Positions 33,592 through 42,674 of a stretch of 64,000 bases of DNA are shown piece by piece (positions within the stretch are counted from its first letter, which is position 1; each line of letters opens with the position of its first letter). The notes below the pieces were generated by a model. That model ran no database searches, was not told where the DNA came from, and worked only from the letters and a program-made list of their open reading frames with translations. The translations under genes were made by a program, and so were the position numbers. Source of the stretch: Caballeronia sp. SBC1 (GTDB taxonomy: Bacteria > Pseudomonadota > Gammaproteobacteria > Burkholderiales > Burkholderiaceae); assembly GCF_011493005.1 (NCBI RefSeq), contig NZ_CP049158.1, forward strand, positions 1,488,001 to 1,552,000. Direction: 5' to 3'.

Positions 33592-34998
33592 TTAGTCCAC
33601 CATCCAGGTGTCTTTCGTGCCGCCGCCCTGCGACGAATTCACGACGAGAGAACCCTCCTTCAACGCCACGCGAGTCAGGCCGCCGGCGGCCATCGTCACT
33701 TCTTTACCCGACAGCACGAACGGCCGCAAGTCGATATGGCGCGGCGCAATACCCGACTCCACGAAGGTCGGGCATGCGGAGAGCGCCAGCGTAGGCTGGG
33801 CGATATAACCGTCCGGCCGCGCGATCAGGCGTTCGCGGAACGCCTCGATTTCCGCTTTCGTCGATGCCGGCCCGACCAGCATGCCGTAACCGCCTGCGCC
33901 GTGGACCTCCTTCACGACCAGCTCGGGCAGATGCGCGAGCGTGTAGGCGAGATCGTCAGGCTTGCGGCACTGGAATGTCGGCACGTTGTTCAGGATCGGT
34001 GTTTCGCCGAGGTAGAACTCGATCATGTCCGGGACGAACGGATAAATGGATTTATCGTCGGCAATACCGGTGCCCATCGCGTTGGCCAAGGCCACGCGGC
34101 CCGCACGATACGACGTCAGTAGTCCCGGCACGCCGAGCGCCGAATCCGCGCGAAACGCGAGCGGGTCCATGAAGTCGTCATCCAGCCGCCGGTAGATCAC
34201 ATCGACGCGTTTCGGCCCTTGCGTCGTGCGCATGAACACGTAGTTTTCATCGACGAATAGATCCTTGCCCTCCACCAGCTCCACACCCATTTGCTGCGCG
34301 AGGAACGAGTGCTCGAAGTACGCCGAGTTGTACATGCCCGGCGTGAGCACCACCACGTTGGGGTCGTCCACGCCCGCTGGCGCGATCGAGCGCAGCGTTT
34401 CGAGCAGCAGATCCGGATAGTGCGCGACCGGTGCAATGCGGTTCTGCACGAACAATTCGGGGAAGAGCCGCATCATCATCTTGCGGTTTTCGAGCATGTA
34501 GGACACGCCCGACGGCACTCGCAGGTTGTCTTCGAGCACGTAGAACTCGCCCGCGTCACCCGCGCGCACCACGTCCACGCCAGCGACGTGCGCGTAGACG
34601 TCGAGCGGCACGTCCACGCCTTGCATCTCGGGGCGATATTGCGCGTTCGTGTACACCTGTTCGGCGGGAATTTTCCCTGCCCGGACGATGTCGTGATCGT
34701 GGTAGACGTCGCGAATGAACATATTCAACGCGCGTACCCGCTGTCGAAGGCCGGCTTCCAGCTTGCGCCATTCATCGCCGGGGATGATGCGCGGAATCAT
34801 GTCGAAGGGAATCAGGCGCTCGGTGCCCGACAGATCGCCGTTCACGGCGAACGTGATACCAACACGCCTGAACAGCAGATCGGCTTCAGCGCGCTTGCGT
34901 GCGATGGTTTCGGGGCTTTGAGTGGAAAGCCACCGGGAGAAACGTGCGTAGTGCGCCCGCACGGTTTCCTCGTGACGCATTTCGTCGTAGATCTGCAT
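33592..34998 (-). CDS. Circularly permuted ATP-grasp protein
   Basis: A 468-residue member of the COG2308 permuted ATP-grasp family, predicted to ligate a carboxylate to an amine with ATP. Typical segments are ERLIPFDMIPRIIPGDEWRKLEAGLRQRVRALN, FYVLEDNLRVPSGVSYMLENR, VDVIYRRLDDDFMDPLAFR, VVKEVHGAGGYGMLVGP and LRPFVLSGKEVTMAAGGLTRVAL. ATG 34998 (MQIYDEMRHEE) is chosen; an upstream start at 35115 has no support. First gene of the Anbu operon. The amine and acid partners are unknown. Confidence 0.93.
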   Translation of the reverse strand: MQIYDEMRHEETVRAHYARFSRWLSTQSPETIARKRAEADLLFRRVGITFAVNGDLSGTERLIPFDMIPRIIPGDEWRKLEAGLRQRVRALNMFIRDVYHDHDIVRAGKIPAEQVYTNAQYRPEMQGVDVPLDVYAHVAGVDVVRAGDAGEFYVLEDNLRVPSGVSYMLENRKMMMRLFPELFVQNRIAPVAHYPDLLLETLRSIAPAGVDDPNVVVLTPGMYNSAYFEHSFLAQQMGVELVEGKDLFVDENYVFMRTTQGPKRVDVIYRRLDDDFMDPLAFRADSALGVPGLLTSYRAGRVALANAMGTGIADDKSIYPFVPDMIEFYLGETPILNNVPTFQCRKPDDLAYTLAHLPELVVKEVHGAGGYGMLVGPASTKAEIEAFRERLIARPDGYIAQPTLALSACPTFVESGIAPRHIDLRPFVLSGKEVTMAAGGLTRVALKEGSLVVNSSQGGGTKDTWMVD

Positions 34999-35437
34999 CT
35001 TGCGTCCTTTTTTGATCGCGGCCTGATGCCGCCTGTGCGTGGAAATGCCGGCTCGATACCGCTCTTCAAGCTGGGCCACGCCTGTCCGACGCTTAGGTAG
35101 TTTCAGTATCCACAATTAAGCAACAGACGTGCCATTTTTTCTACTACTTGTTTTTACTCATTGTTTTGGCGAGTTAGGGGGAAGTTTGCTTCAAATAAGT
35201 GCGCAGGGGTAGGGCGGTTGGCTGACGCGGTAGAGTGGGCGCCCGATTTTGGTGCGGAAGGGGGCGTTCACACTCGGGGTGGAGTTGTCTGGCCCGAGGC
35301 GAATTGGATTAGGGATTAGCGGTCGGAGTTCATGCCGAGTGCTCTCTGGCAACTACGAGTTGCCTACCGGCCCCACGGCCTCGCGTGTCCACGCCGGGTG
35401 TTTGCACTCGCGCCCTGCTGTCTGGGGCGCCCCGCCC
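34999..35437. other. Intergenic stretch, no gene seen
   Basis: The gap holds the promoter of the Anbu operon, probably in the AT-rich patch near 35125-35165, and the 3' end of the efflux operon. No terminator with a T run was recognised, and short frames here look random. Confidence 0.35.
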
Positions 35438-36976
35438 TTAGCGTAGCCCCACAGCCTCCGGCGCCACCTGCCATCCGCCGCCCAGCGCCTTATATATAGC
35501 AATCAGATCCGTCGTCACGCTGACCGTCGATTGCGCGAGTTGTTGTCGCGTCTCCGCCAACTGGCGCTCAGCATCGAGAACCGTGATGAACGTCACCAAC
35601 CCCTTCCGATAACTCTCCGTCGCTAACTCCAGGCTGATCCGGTTGGCCTCGACCGTGCGCGTCAACGCCTCCCGCCGGTCCTGATCCGTCCGGTACGACA
35701 CCAGCGCGTTATCCACGTCCTGCAGCGCCTTCAGCACCGTCGAGCGATATTGCAACGCCGCCTGACCCGCCTGCGCCTTCGCTATCCGCACGTTCGCCCG
35801 CAACGCCCCGCCCTCGAAGATCGGCAGCGAAATACTCGGCCCGACCGTCCAGAAGAGACTCGACCAGTGCGCCAGATATTTTGCCTCGAGGGCACGCGTA
35901 CCCACGTTCCCCGTCAACGATACATCCGGGTACATCTGCGCCACCGCCACGCCAATCTCAGCGGTGGCCGCATGCAGATCACTCTCCGCACGGCGAATGT
36001 CAGGACGCCGCCGCGCCAACGTAGACGGCAAACCAATCGGCACGCTCGGCGGCACCGGCGGGACAGCGCCCGGCACTTCCAACTCGGCATCCAGCGCCCC
36101 CGGCGCACTCCCGGTCAATACGGCAAGGCCGTTCATTGCCTGCGCAATCTGCGCATCGAATTGCGGTAGCTGGGCCTGCAAGGATCCCACCTGCGCAGTC
36201 GCACTCTGTACGTCACTCTCGCTCGTCAGACCCACGCGCGCCTGCTCACGCGTCAAATTGAGGATCTGCTGCTCCGAATCGATCTCGGCCAGCGTGATCC
36301 GCTTGAGTAATTGCGCCCCGCGCAGTTGCGAATAAGTCTGTGCAACCTCTGCCTCAAGCGAGACAAGGGCGTCGTTGCGATTCTCTATCGCAGATTCCGT
36401 CTGCGCATTCGCTGACTCCACCGAACGCCGTACGCGCCCAAACAAATCGAGTTCCCACGATGCATCGAAACCATCCTGGAAGAGACTCACCGGCGCCGTC
36501 AAGGAATTCAGGGCGCCAGTCACGCCCGCACTGTCGGGCCCGAGCGCGTTGACCTTGTCATACACACCCTGCGATTGCAGCAAGCCCTTCAGACCCAGTT
36601 GCTCGCGCTTATAGCTTGCGTTCGCGCTGACTTGCGGCAACCCCTGCGCGCCCGATACCACCGCCTGTTCGCGCGCCGCCTCAATGCGCAGCACCGCGCT
36701 CTGCAAATCCAGGTTGCCCGCCGCCGCGCGGTCGATCAGCGAATCCAGCGTGGCGTCGTTAAACTGCCGCCACCAGCGAGGATCGGGATCGGCGTGGGTA
36801 TCCACCAGCGACGGCGCGCTCGCATGGGGGAAACGCATGTCGTCCGGCGGGTTCTGCACGCGCTGCAAATCCTGCCAGTTAGCCGGGGCCTTCGCGTCGG
36901 GCGGCGTGAAATTCGGACCGACTGAACACGCGCCGACAAACATTGAAAGCAGCAAGGGAATCAAGCGTTTGCGCAT
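35438..36976 (-). CDS. NodT-family outer-membrane efflux lipoprotein
   Basis: A 512-residue TolC-like outer-membrane channel of the NodT/OprM branch. The signal peptide ends in a lipobox (FVGAC), giving an acylated Cys; GPNFTPPDAKAPANW follows as in all NodT proteins. Two OEP repeats are visible, with long coiled coils. ATG 36976 has GGAGG upstream and lies one base after the emrB stop, so the two are coupled. With the EmrA and EmrB proteins it completes a three-part efflux pump across both membranes. Confidence 0.92.
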   Translation of the reverse strand: MRKRLIPLLLSMFVGACSVGPNFTPPDAKAPANWQDLQRVQNPPDDMRFPHASAPSLVDTHADPDPRWWRQFNDATLDSLIDRAAAGNLDLQSAVLRIEAAREQAVVSGAQGLPQVSANASYKREQLGLKGLLQSQGVYDKVNALGPDSAGVTGALNSLTAPVSLFQDGFDASWELDLFGRVRRSVESANAQTESAIENRNDALVSLEAEVAQTYSQLRGAQLLKRITLAEIDSEQQILNLTREQARVGLTSESDVQSATAQVGSLQAQLPQFDAQIAQAMNGLAVLTGSAPGALDAELEVPGAVPPVPPSVPIGLPSTLARRRPDIRRAESDLHAATAEIGVAVAQMYPDVSLTGNVGTRALEAKYLAHWSSLFWTVGPSISLPIFEGGALRANVRIAKAQAGQAALQYRSTVLKALQDVDNALVSYRTDQDRREALTRTVEANRISLELATESYRKGLVTFITVLDAERQLAETRQQLAQSTVSVTTDLIAIYKALGGGWQVAPEAVGLR

Positions 36977-36977
36977 C

Positions 36978-38546
36978 TCAATGCCCTCCTCCGCCACCCG
37001 AGGCCTTCACCGGTGAAAAGAAAAACGTGATCGGCACGAAGCACAATGCAAAGATCGCCACCGCGCCGAATACGTCGAGGTAGGCCAGGATCGTCGACTG
37101 TGAAATGGTCTGCTTGTACATCAGTCCGGTCGCGGTGGTCATGGCCTGCTGCATGGTCTGGCCCATGTCCATCAGCGTGTGCGTGAGACGTTGTATCGAG
37201 TCGTTGTAGTTCGGGTTCAACGGCGTCATGTGCTCGGACAAGTGCGCCATGTTCGCCTGCGTGCGCTCGACGATCGACGCGGTGGCGAGCGAAATTCCAA
37301 TCGATCCCGCCACGTTGCGGAACATCGTGAACAACGCGGAAGCGTCCGCATTCTCGGACGCCTTCAGCGTCAAATACGCCAGCGTGGTGATCGGTACGAA
37401 CAGGAATGCAATGGCGATGGATTGCGAACTTCGCATGATCGTCAGCGTCTTGAAGTCGATGTTCGGCACCAGGTGATGCGTATAAAACAACGCGCACGCC
37501 ATCAGGGAAAAACCGAAGCCGACCAGGTAGCGGGTTTGTATGATCGGCATCAGCTTGCTGACCACCGGAATGATGGCCACGATCATCAGCGCGCCGGGCG
37601 ACAACACGAGGCCCGCGAGCGTCGCGGTATAACCCAGTTGCTGCTGGGCAAGCTGAGGCACGAGCACCGCGCTGCCATAGAGGATGGCCGCAAAACCCAC
37701 CATGCATACCGAGCCCAACGCGAAATTCTTGTCCTTCAATACGCGCAGGTCGACCACCGGTTTCTTCGCGTAAAGCAGCCAGAAGATCGCGCCGACTATA
37801 CCGACGAGAGACAGAATCGCGAAGGTCGTGATGAAACCGGATTTGAACCAGTCATCGTCCTCACCCCGGTCGAGGAATACTTGCAGGCAGCCGAGACCGA
37901 GCGCAATCAAGCCAATGCCGGTGAAATCGAGGCCCAGTTCGCGGCGATCTTTTTTCCGCTCCCACGGCGGGTCTTCAACAAACTCCATCACCGCAATCGT
38001 TGTAATCACGCCGATTGGCACGTTGATGAGGAACACCCAACGCCATGTGAGGTTATCCGTGATCCAGCCGCCGAGTGTGGGGCCGATCACCGGCGCCACC
38101 ACGATCGCTACAGCCGAAATCGAGAATGCACGGCCGCGCTGCTCGGGCGGGAAGGTATCGAGGATGATGGACTGCTGGTTCGGTTGCAAGCCGCCGCCGA
38201 AGAAACCTTGCAAGACCCGGAACACAATCAGTTGCCACAGGTCGGTGGCCAGACCGCACAACAGCGAACAGACCGTAAACGCGCCGATGCAAATCAGGAA
38301 ATATCGCTTACGTCCCAGCAGTTTCGAGAAAAATGCGGAGATGGGAAGCACAATGCCATTCGAGACAAGATACGCGGTCAGCGTCCAGGTGGCTTCGTCG
38401 TAGCTTGCAGACATCGCGCCCGAGATGTGCGGCAGCGCGACATTCACAATGGTCGTGTCGAGCACTTCCATGAATGCCGCGAGCGTGACCACAACCGCAA
38501 TCAGCCAGGGATTGGACTTCGGTTTCCAGCCGGCATGATCGCTCAT
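36978..38546 (-). CDS. emrB: DHA2-family multidrug efflux permease EmrB
   Basis: A 522-residue, 14-helix MFS drug:proton antiporter. LAAFMEVLDTTIVNVALPHISGAM in helix 1, TWTLTAYLVSNGIVLPISAFFSKLLGRKR, and the motif C block PVIGPTLGGWITDNLTWRWVFLINVPIG are diagnostic of the EmrB/QacA type. Its ATG overlaps the emrA stop (ATGA), so translation is coupled. It probably exports hydrophobic compounds or fatty acids; substrates cannot be told from sequence. Confidence 0.95.
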   Translation of the reverse strand: MSDHAGWKPKSNPWLIAVVVTLAAFMEVLDTTIVNVALPHISGAMSASYDEATWTLTAYLVSNGIVLPISAFFSKLLGRKRYFLICIGAFTVCSLLCGLATDLWQLIVFRVLQGFFGGGLQPNQQSIILDTFPPEQRGRAFSISAVAIVVAPVIGPTLGGWITDNLTWRWVFLINVPIGVITTIAVMEFVEDPPWERKKDRRELGLDFTGIGLIALGLGCLQVFLDRGEDDDWFKSGFITTFAILSLVGIVGAIFWLLYAKKPVVDLRVLKDKNFALGSVCMVGFAAILYGSAVLVPQLAQQQLGYTATLAGLVLSPGALMIVAIIPVVSKLMPIIQTRYLVGFGFSLMACALFYTHHLVPNIDFKTLTIMRSSQSIAIAFLFVPITTLAYLTLKASENADASALFTMFRNVAGSIGISLATASIVERTQANMAHLSEHMTPLNPNYNDSIQRLTHTLMDMGQTMQQAMTTATGLMYKQTISQSTILAYLDVFGAVAIFALCFVPITFFFSPVKASGGGGGH

Positions 38547-39715
38547 TTCAGCATCACCTTCGGAACCACGGAGAGTCCGAGCGGCAGCGGAAGATCGGGC
38601 TGCAATCCGCTGTCGATAAGAATCTTGACCGGCACGCGCTGCACGATCTTCACGAAGTTGCCCGTCGCATTTTCAGCGGGGAACGCCGAAAAACGCGAGC
38701 CGCTGCCGAGCTGGATACTATCCACGTGACCGTGCAGCTTCAGGTTGGGATAAGCATCGACGGATACATCCACCGAGTCCCCGGGACGCATGCGCTCGAG
38801 TTGCGACTCCTTGAAGTTGGCCGTGACCCAGACAGTCGTAGTCACCAGCGAAAAAATCGACGTTCCCGCTTGCAGGAACGTGCCGTACTGCACGTTACGT
38901 TTGGTGACCCAGCCGTCAGCCGGCGCACGCAATTCCGTGTAAGACAGGTTCAACGCGGCCGCTTCCACCTGCGCCGCGGCCTGTTCAACCTGCTGCCGGC
39001 GTTCCTCGACCGTGGCCTGCGCCTGGCTGATTTGCTGTGGCACGAGGCTCGCGGTTTTCACTTGCGCCTGTGCCTGCGCGACGTTGGCCAGCGCGCTCTT
39101 CTGCTGGGCCGTCGCGGTGTCGATATTTTGCTGCGACGTCGCCCGGATATCGACCGTACGCTGCCGTTCATAGGCCGCGCGCGTCTGCACCAGGTTCGCT
39201 TGTGCGCTTTGTTCCTGTGCCTTCGCCTGGGTCAGCTGCGCGGGATATTGCACTCGGGCAATATCCAGTTGCACCTGAGCCGCGTTAAGTTGTGCCTTCG
39301 CCAGACCGAGTTGGGCGTTCGCCTGGTCCAGTTGAGCCTGATAGTCGCGAGGATCGATCTTGATCAGCAGGTCGCCCTTGTGCACGAACTTGTTGTCGCC
39401 CAGGTTCATGACCACGACGTAGCCCGAGACCTTCGGCGCGATTGTCACGGCATCGCCGTCGGTGTACGCGTCGTCTGTGCTGACCTGGTTGCGGGTCGCG
39501 AACCACCAGATCAAACCGCCCAGGATCAGCAGCACCACAACGACTGCCAGGATAATCAGCGGCTTTTTGCCCGGACCTTTCTTTTGCCCGTTAGATTGGT
39601 CATTGGACTTGTCTCCGGCGCCGTTCTTATCGCTATCGTTCTTTTGGGCGCCGCGGGTTGAATCGTCCCCGGCTTTGTCTCGATCATGGTCAGGTCGTGC
39701 GTCTTGATCTGGCAT
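38543..39715 (-). CDS. emrA: EmrA-type periplasmic adaptor (HlyD family)
   Basis: A 390-residue membrane fusion protein. A charged N-terminal tail of about 50 residues, rich in Asp, Lys and Gly, precedes one membrane helix (PLIILAVVVVLLILGGLIWWF). The biotinyl-lipoyl half-motifs (VSTDDAYTDGDAVTIAPKVSGYV and later APADGWVTKRNVQYGTFLQAG) flank a long coiled-coil hairpin rich in Ala and Gln. ATG 39715 is preferred to GTG 39730 because AGAGGGGG lies just upstream. First gene of the operon. No regulator is adjacent. Confidence 0.93.
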   Translation of the reverse strand: MPDQDARPDHDRDKAGDDSTRGAQKNDSDKNGAGDKSNDQSNGQKKGPGKKPLIILAVVVVLLILGGLIWWFATRNQVSTDDAYTDGDAVTIAPKVSGYVVVMNLGDNKFVHKGDLLIKIDPRDYQAQLDQANAQLGLAKAQLNAAQVQLDIARVQYPAQLTQAKAQEQSAQANLVQTRAAYERQRTVDIRATSQQNIDTATAQQKSALANVAQAQAQVKTASLVPQQISQAQATVEERRQQVEQAAAQVEAAALNLSYTELRAPADGWVTKRNVQYGTFLQAGTSIFSLVTTTVWVTANFKESQLERMRPGDSVDVSVDAYPNLKLHGHVDSIQLGSGSRFSAFPAENATGNFVKIVQRVPVKILIDSGLQPDLPLPLGLSVVPKVMLK

Positions 39716-40251
39716 CAGGCCCCCTCTCACTCATTGAAACGTGGAATGACACAGGTGTCTGTCTGGTCACTCCCCAGGTCGCAGGTCGACAGAATGGGAA
39801 TCTCTTGCTCTTGAACTTTTTCTCTTTATTCACGCAACGGTTCGGCGTAAGGGCAAGCTTTAAGCAAACCACGTGCCGTTGTTACCTAGTGAAGGACAAG
39901 CCGCTTTCAGTTTGTTTTCACGCGGTTAGGCCCGCGATTGAGAGCGCCGTGCGGCGTAAGCGTATTCGATCGCGCCATTCATGTTGGGCGCGAAGCCGAA
40001 CGGTTTCCACACCTTTCATGACTAGCTGGGCACCCCTTCTTTCTGCGCTCGTTTCAGGTAAATGGCCGCGTAAATGTGACATTGATAGCGCGTTCCTTCC
40101 CGCACTCTCTTTATCCGGGATCGGCGTTGTTTTTCCCTGCGAACTTCCAGTTGCTGCATTGCGTGCGGGTTCGAAAACCGTCATTGATCGAAAGCTATTT
40201 TGCCGCGTTTTCTTCGAAGGATCTCGTTAATCCCGCCCTGAAGAAGTAGGC
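39716..40251. other. Intergenic stretch upstream of emrA, no gene seen
   Basis: This 536-bp gap should carry the emrAB promoter. Both strands have open frames, but their translations show no protein-like pattern. No regulator gene or clear palindrome was seen. Confidence 0.35.
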
Positions 40252-40293
40252 AAAAAAATGGCCGATTCCTCGCGGAAACCGGCCATTTTTTTT
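40252..40293 (-). terminator. Bidirectional terminator after the HU-like gene
   Basis: AAAAAAATGGCCG and CGGCCATTTTTTT form the outer stem, with an inner TTCC/GGAA helix. A/T runs on both sides would end transcription from either strand. The HU-like gene ends 59 bases away. Confidence 0.88.
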
Positions 40294-40352
40294 CGACTAC
40301 GGTTCGCCTCTACTCCTGCGCTGCCATAGTCCTTCGATGCTGTTCCGTCAGC

Positions 40353-40835
40353 TTACGCTGCGGCATCCTTCAACTTCTTCAACGCACGTGCCTTGATACG
40401 CACGCTCGCCGGCTTCGCGTCAAACCAACGGTCTTCACCCGAGAACGGGTCCTTGCCGAAGCGCCTCTTCTTCGCCGGCACGACTTGCGCCGAAATCTTC
40501 AAAAGACCCGACAGCGTGAACTCGCCCGCGCCCTTCTTGTGAACCGCACCAAGGATGGTGTCCTCGAGTGCCGACAGGACAGCCTTCACTGCTTTCAGGT
40601 CGACAGTCGCACGGTCCGACAGATGCGCGGCGAGCGATGCCTTCGTGAACGTGTCCTTGATCGGCGACAGCGTTGACGTCGTCTTCACGGCAGCTTTCTT
40701 CGCCACAGTAGCCGGCGTCGATGCAGCCTTCTTGGCAGCGACCTTCTTGACGGGCGCTGCTGCGGTCTTCGTTGCAGCCTTGGGAGCAGCTTTGGTCGCA
40801 GCTTTCTTAGCAGCGGTTTTTGCGGAAGTCGGCAT
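40353..40835 (-). CDS. HU-like DNA-binding protein with histone-H1-like N-terminal tail
   Basis: A 160-residue nucleoid protein. Residues 1-58 are a low-complexity Lys/Ala/Pro tail (repeated KAA, TKAAPKAATK) resembling histone H1 and AlgP tails. Residues 60-160 are HU/IHF-like: TFTKASLAAHLSDRATVDLKAVKAVLSALEDTILGAVHKKGAGEFTLSGLLKI, then the basic arm VVPAKKRRFGKDPFSGEDRWFDAKPASVRIKARALKKLKDA. AGGAGAAAC precedes ATG 40835. The tail should add non-specific DNA compaction. Such fusions are seen in Burkholderiaceae. Confidence 0.88.
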   Translation of the reverse strand: MPTSAKTAAKKAATKAAPKAATKTAAAPVKKVAAKKAASTPATVAKKAAVKTTSTLSPIKDTFTKASLAAHLSDRATVDLKAVKAVLSALEDTILGAVHKKGAGEFTLSGLLKISAQVVPAKKRRFGKDPFSGEDRWFDAKPASVRIKARALKKLKDAAA

Positions 40836-40998
40836 GTTTCTCCTACCTGTTGAGGTCAGTGTTTTTAGAATACGGTCGCGTGAATGCATCCGTATCAACG
40901 CCGGATTCTACAAGCGCCATTGAACTTCGTGCGAGTCTTTTTGTGTTTCTAACCCATTTTTTAAGGGGTTTTCGTTACAAGCGTCTGTTTTATGGTGA

Positions 40999-41711
40999 CA
41001 AGGATAGCCGCACGATCAACGGATAGTGATCCAATGCCACTCGCGACAAGCGACCTTCGATACACGTCGACCCATACAAGACGCTCGCCCGAATGCACCC
41101 AGATGCGATCCAAAGCGAACAACGGATAGCGTGTTGGAAAGGCACGTGGAGAGCATGCGCGATGGAAATGCGAGACTAGCTGACACAGCGTCCGGCTATA
41201 AATAAACCACTCGTTGAGGTTGCCCAGAAGGGTCCCCGGCATGGCCGGCGTATTAAAACTTTGCAACACTTACTCGACCTGTGCGCGTCTTTCTCGCGAC
41301 GCCAGCCCCAGATACGTTGCGGCAACACGCCACGTCTCACGGTCGCAATCGAGGTGCGAGTCCAGCGTGCCGCACGGACCGCACCTATCGGAAAGGGCGT
41401 CATCACTGCGTTGCCGTAGCGTTGCGTCAGGGTATCGAGCGGGAGGCCGGCGACTGCGTGGAGGCCCAGTCATGCGCCGTAATATCGCGAGCACATCGGG
41501 CGCGATGCTGCCTCCCAGTGGCACTGACCGCAGTACGAAGATGTCGGTATCGATTTCCGCGAGCGCCGCCGCAATGCGCTCGGAGGCGAACTGGTCGTCT
41601 ACACCCACCGCGCCGTGCATGTCTTCTGTATCGACCTCGTGCATTGATGTCATGGGCTAAGCTCACCCGCTTACCGGAAGCGTTCGGCGCCTCTGCCTCG
41701 ACATCAATCAC
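40999..41711 (-). pseudogene. Broken endonuclease/exonuclease/phosphatase (EEP) gene
   Basis: Pieces of one EEP-domain protein lie in three frames. MHGAVGVDDQFASERIAAALAEIDTDIF and VPLGGSIAPDVLAILRRMTG (41653-41480) continue, after a frameshift, as GLHAVAG...QRYGNAVMTPFPIGAVRA (about 41470-41380). After a gap, GTLLGNLNEWFIYSRTLCQLVSHF and PRAFPTRYPLFALDRIWVHSGERL follow (41250-41060), and DHYPLIVRL closes the domain in a third frame at 41005-41031. The middle section is missing. Intact relatives (YbhP type) usually neighbour a ClsB-like phospholipase D gene, and here a broken one lies just upstream. Confidence 0.8.
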
Positions 41712-41770
41712 GCGTCGTGCAGGTCAGCGCCTCGCGCTCGCCGTGTCGTTCGCCTTCGCCCGCGCGTTCC

Positions 41771-42433
41771 TTGCATCATCGAACGATTGTTGAGATTCGC
41801 CGATCGGACCAGCAACGGGCCGTCGTCGACCACCATCAGTTTTCTGTGAACGCTCATGCAACCCGTTTCGAGCTTCGGTACGCTCGGCTACGTCATGTGA
41901 CACCGGTCGTGCACATCCGCTTGCGTGAGCGATCCGTGCAGCGCGCCCATCGTCATTTCCTGGAGCCAGCCACTCTGCTTGCGCGGCGCGACGATGTCGA
42001 GATCGGGACCATCGAGCTTCTCGTGCAACGCGCCGCCGATCGAACCGCCGTGAAATACGGGTTCTATGTAGATGCGGCGCGTTGCGCGAGGAATGGCATC
42101 GAGATATTGCTGGCGGATTTTGTGAATGACGGGTCGGTCGGCGAAGGCGAGGTCGGTCAGCGACATCACGGTATCAGCGTTATCCAAGTCCATCGCGCGC
42201 GGCGGCCACGGATCGTTGTCCGTCATCGCGAGATGCAGGTGGAAACACGAAGCGCCGCTCGCGCGCGTGTTCGCATCCCGAAGGACACGAAAATAATCGG
42301 AGCCATCGATCAGCAAACTAAAACGATCAGCATGCCGAACGCTGTCGCAATTGCGGACCGGCTGAAAAAACGCTTCGGTGCTCACGCGGCCATCGAATTC
42401 GAACGGATTCTTCAACAGATCCGCCGGGAGCAA
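41771..42433 (-). pseudogene. Broken phospholipase D / cardiolipin synthase-like gene
   Basis: Fragments of a PLD-superfamily protein. RNCDSVRHADRFSLLIDGSDYFRVLRDA is the usual N-terminal block, RRIYIEPVFH...IGGALHEKL...GWLQEMTM belongs to the second half, and after a frameshift the second HKD motif VHRKLMVVDD with SANLNNRSM lies at 41771-41851. The first HKD motif and about 100 or more residues around it are gone, and the C-terminus is lost. The gene cannot make an active enzyme. It is followed on the same strand by the broken EEP gene. Confidence 0.82.
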
Positions 42434-42574
42434 AAACGGCGCGACGTGGGGACGTGGGATAGATCATGCCGATGAAGTCGATGAAGCAACGGCTGATATG
42501 ACGATTTTTGCAAATGCCCTGCCCGATTGCGCGCTGCGCAAAAACGTGCGCACCGTACAGGAAATGATTCGATC

Positions 42575-42597
42575 ATCTGTACCGGTACTGTACAGAT
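42575..42597. promoter_or_regulatory. Operator-like palindrome upstream of the LysE gene
   Basis: ATCTGTAC-CGGTACT-GTACAGAT has perfect eight-base arms and lies 78 bp before the LysE ATG. The central TGTACCGGTAC adds a nested partial repeat. No regulator gene is adjacent, so the protein that binds is unknown; a GntR/MocR or PadR type is possible. Confidence 0.45.
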
Positions 42598-42674
42598 CAG
42601 ATCTCCTAAACTGACGCCAGCGGACACTTACTGATCCGATTCAACTCCTGCTTTGGGAAACACCAGGAAACACC

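Noticed and set aside
39658..40230. A 190-codon open frame upstream of and partly overlapping emrA
   Set aside because: Composition is random-like (many Arg, Cys and Ser, no helices or motifs), and it overlaps the start of a certain gene.
41270..41653. A 127-codon gene call at this place
   Set aside because: It begins inside the EEP fold and leaves it after a frameshift, so it is part of a broken gene rather than an intact small gene.
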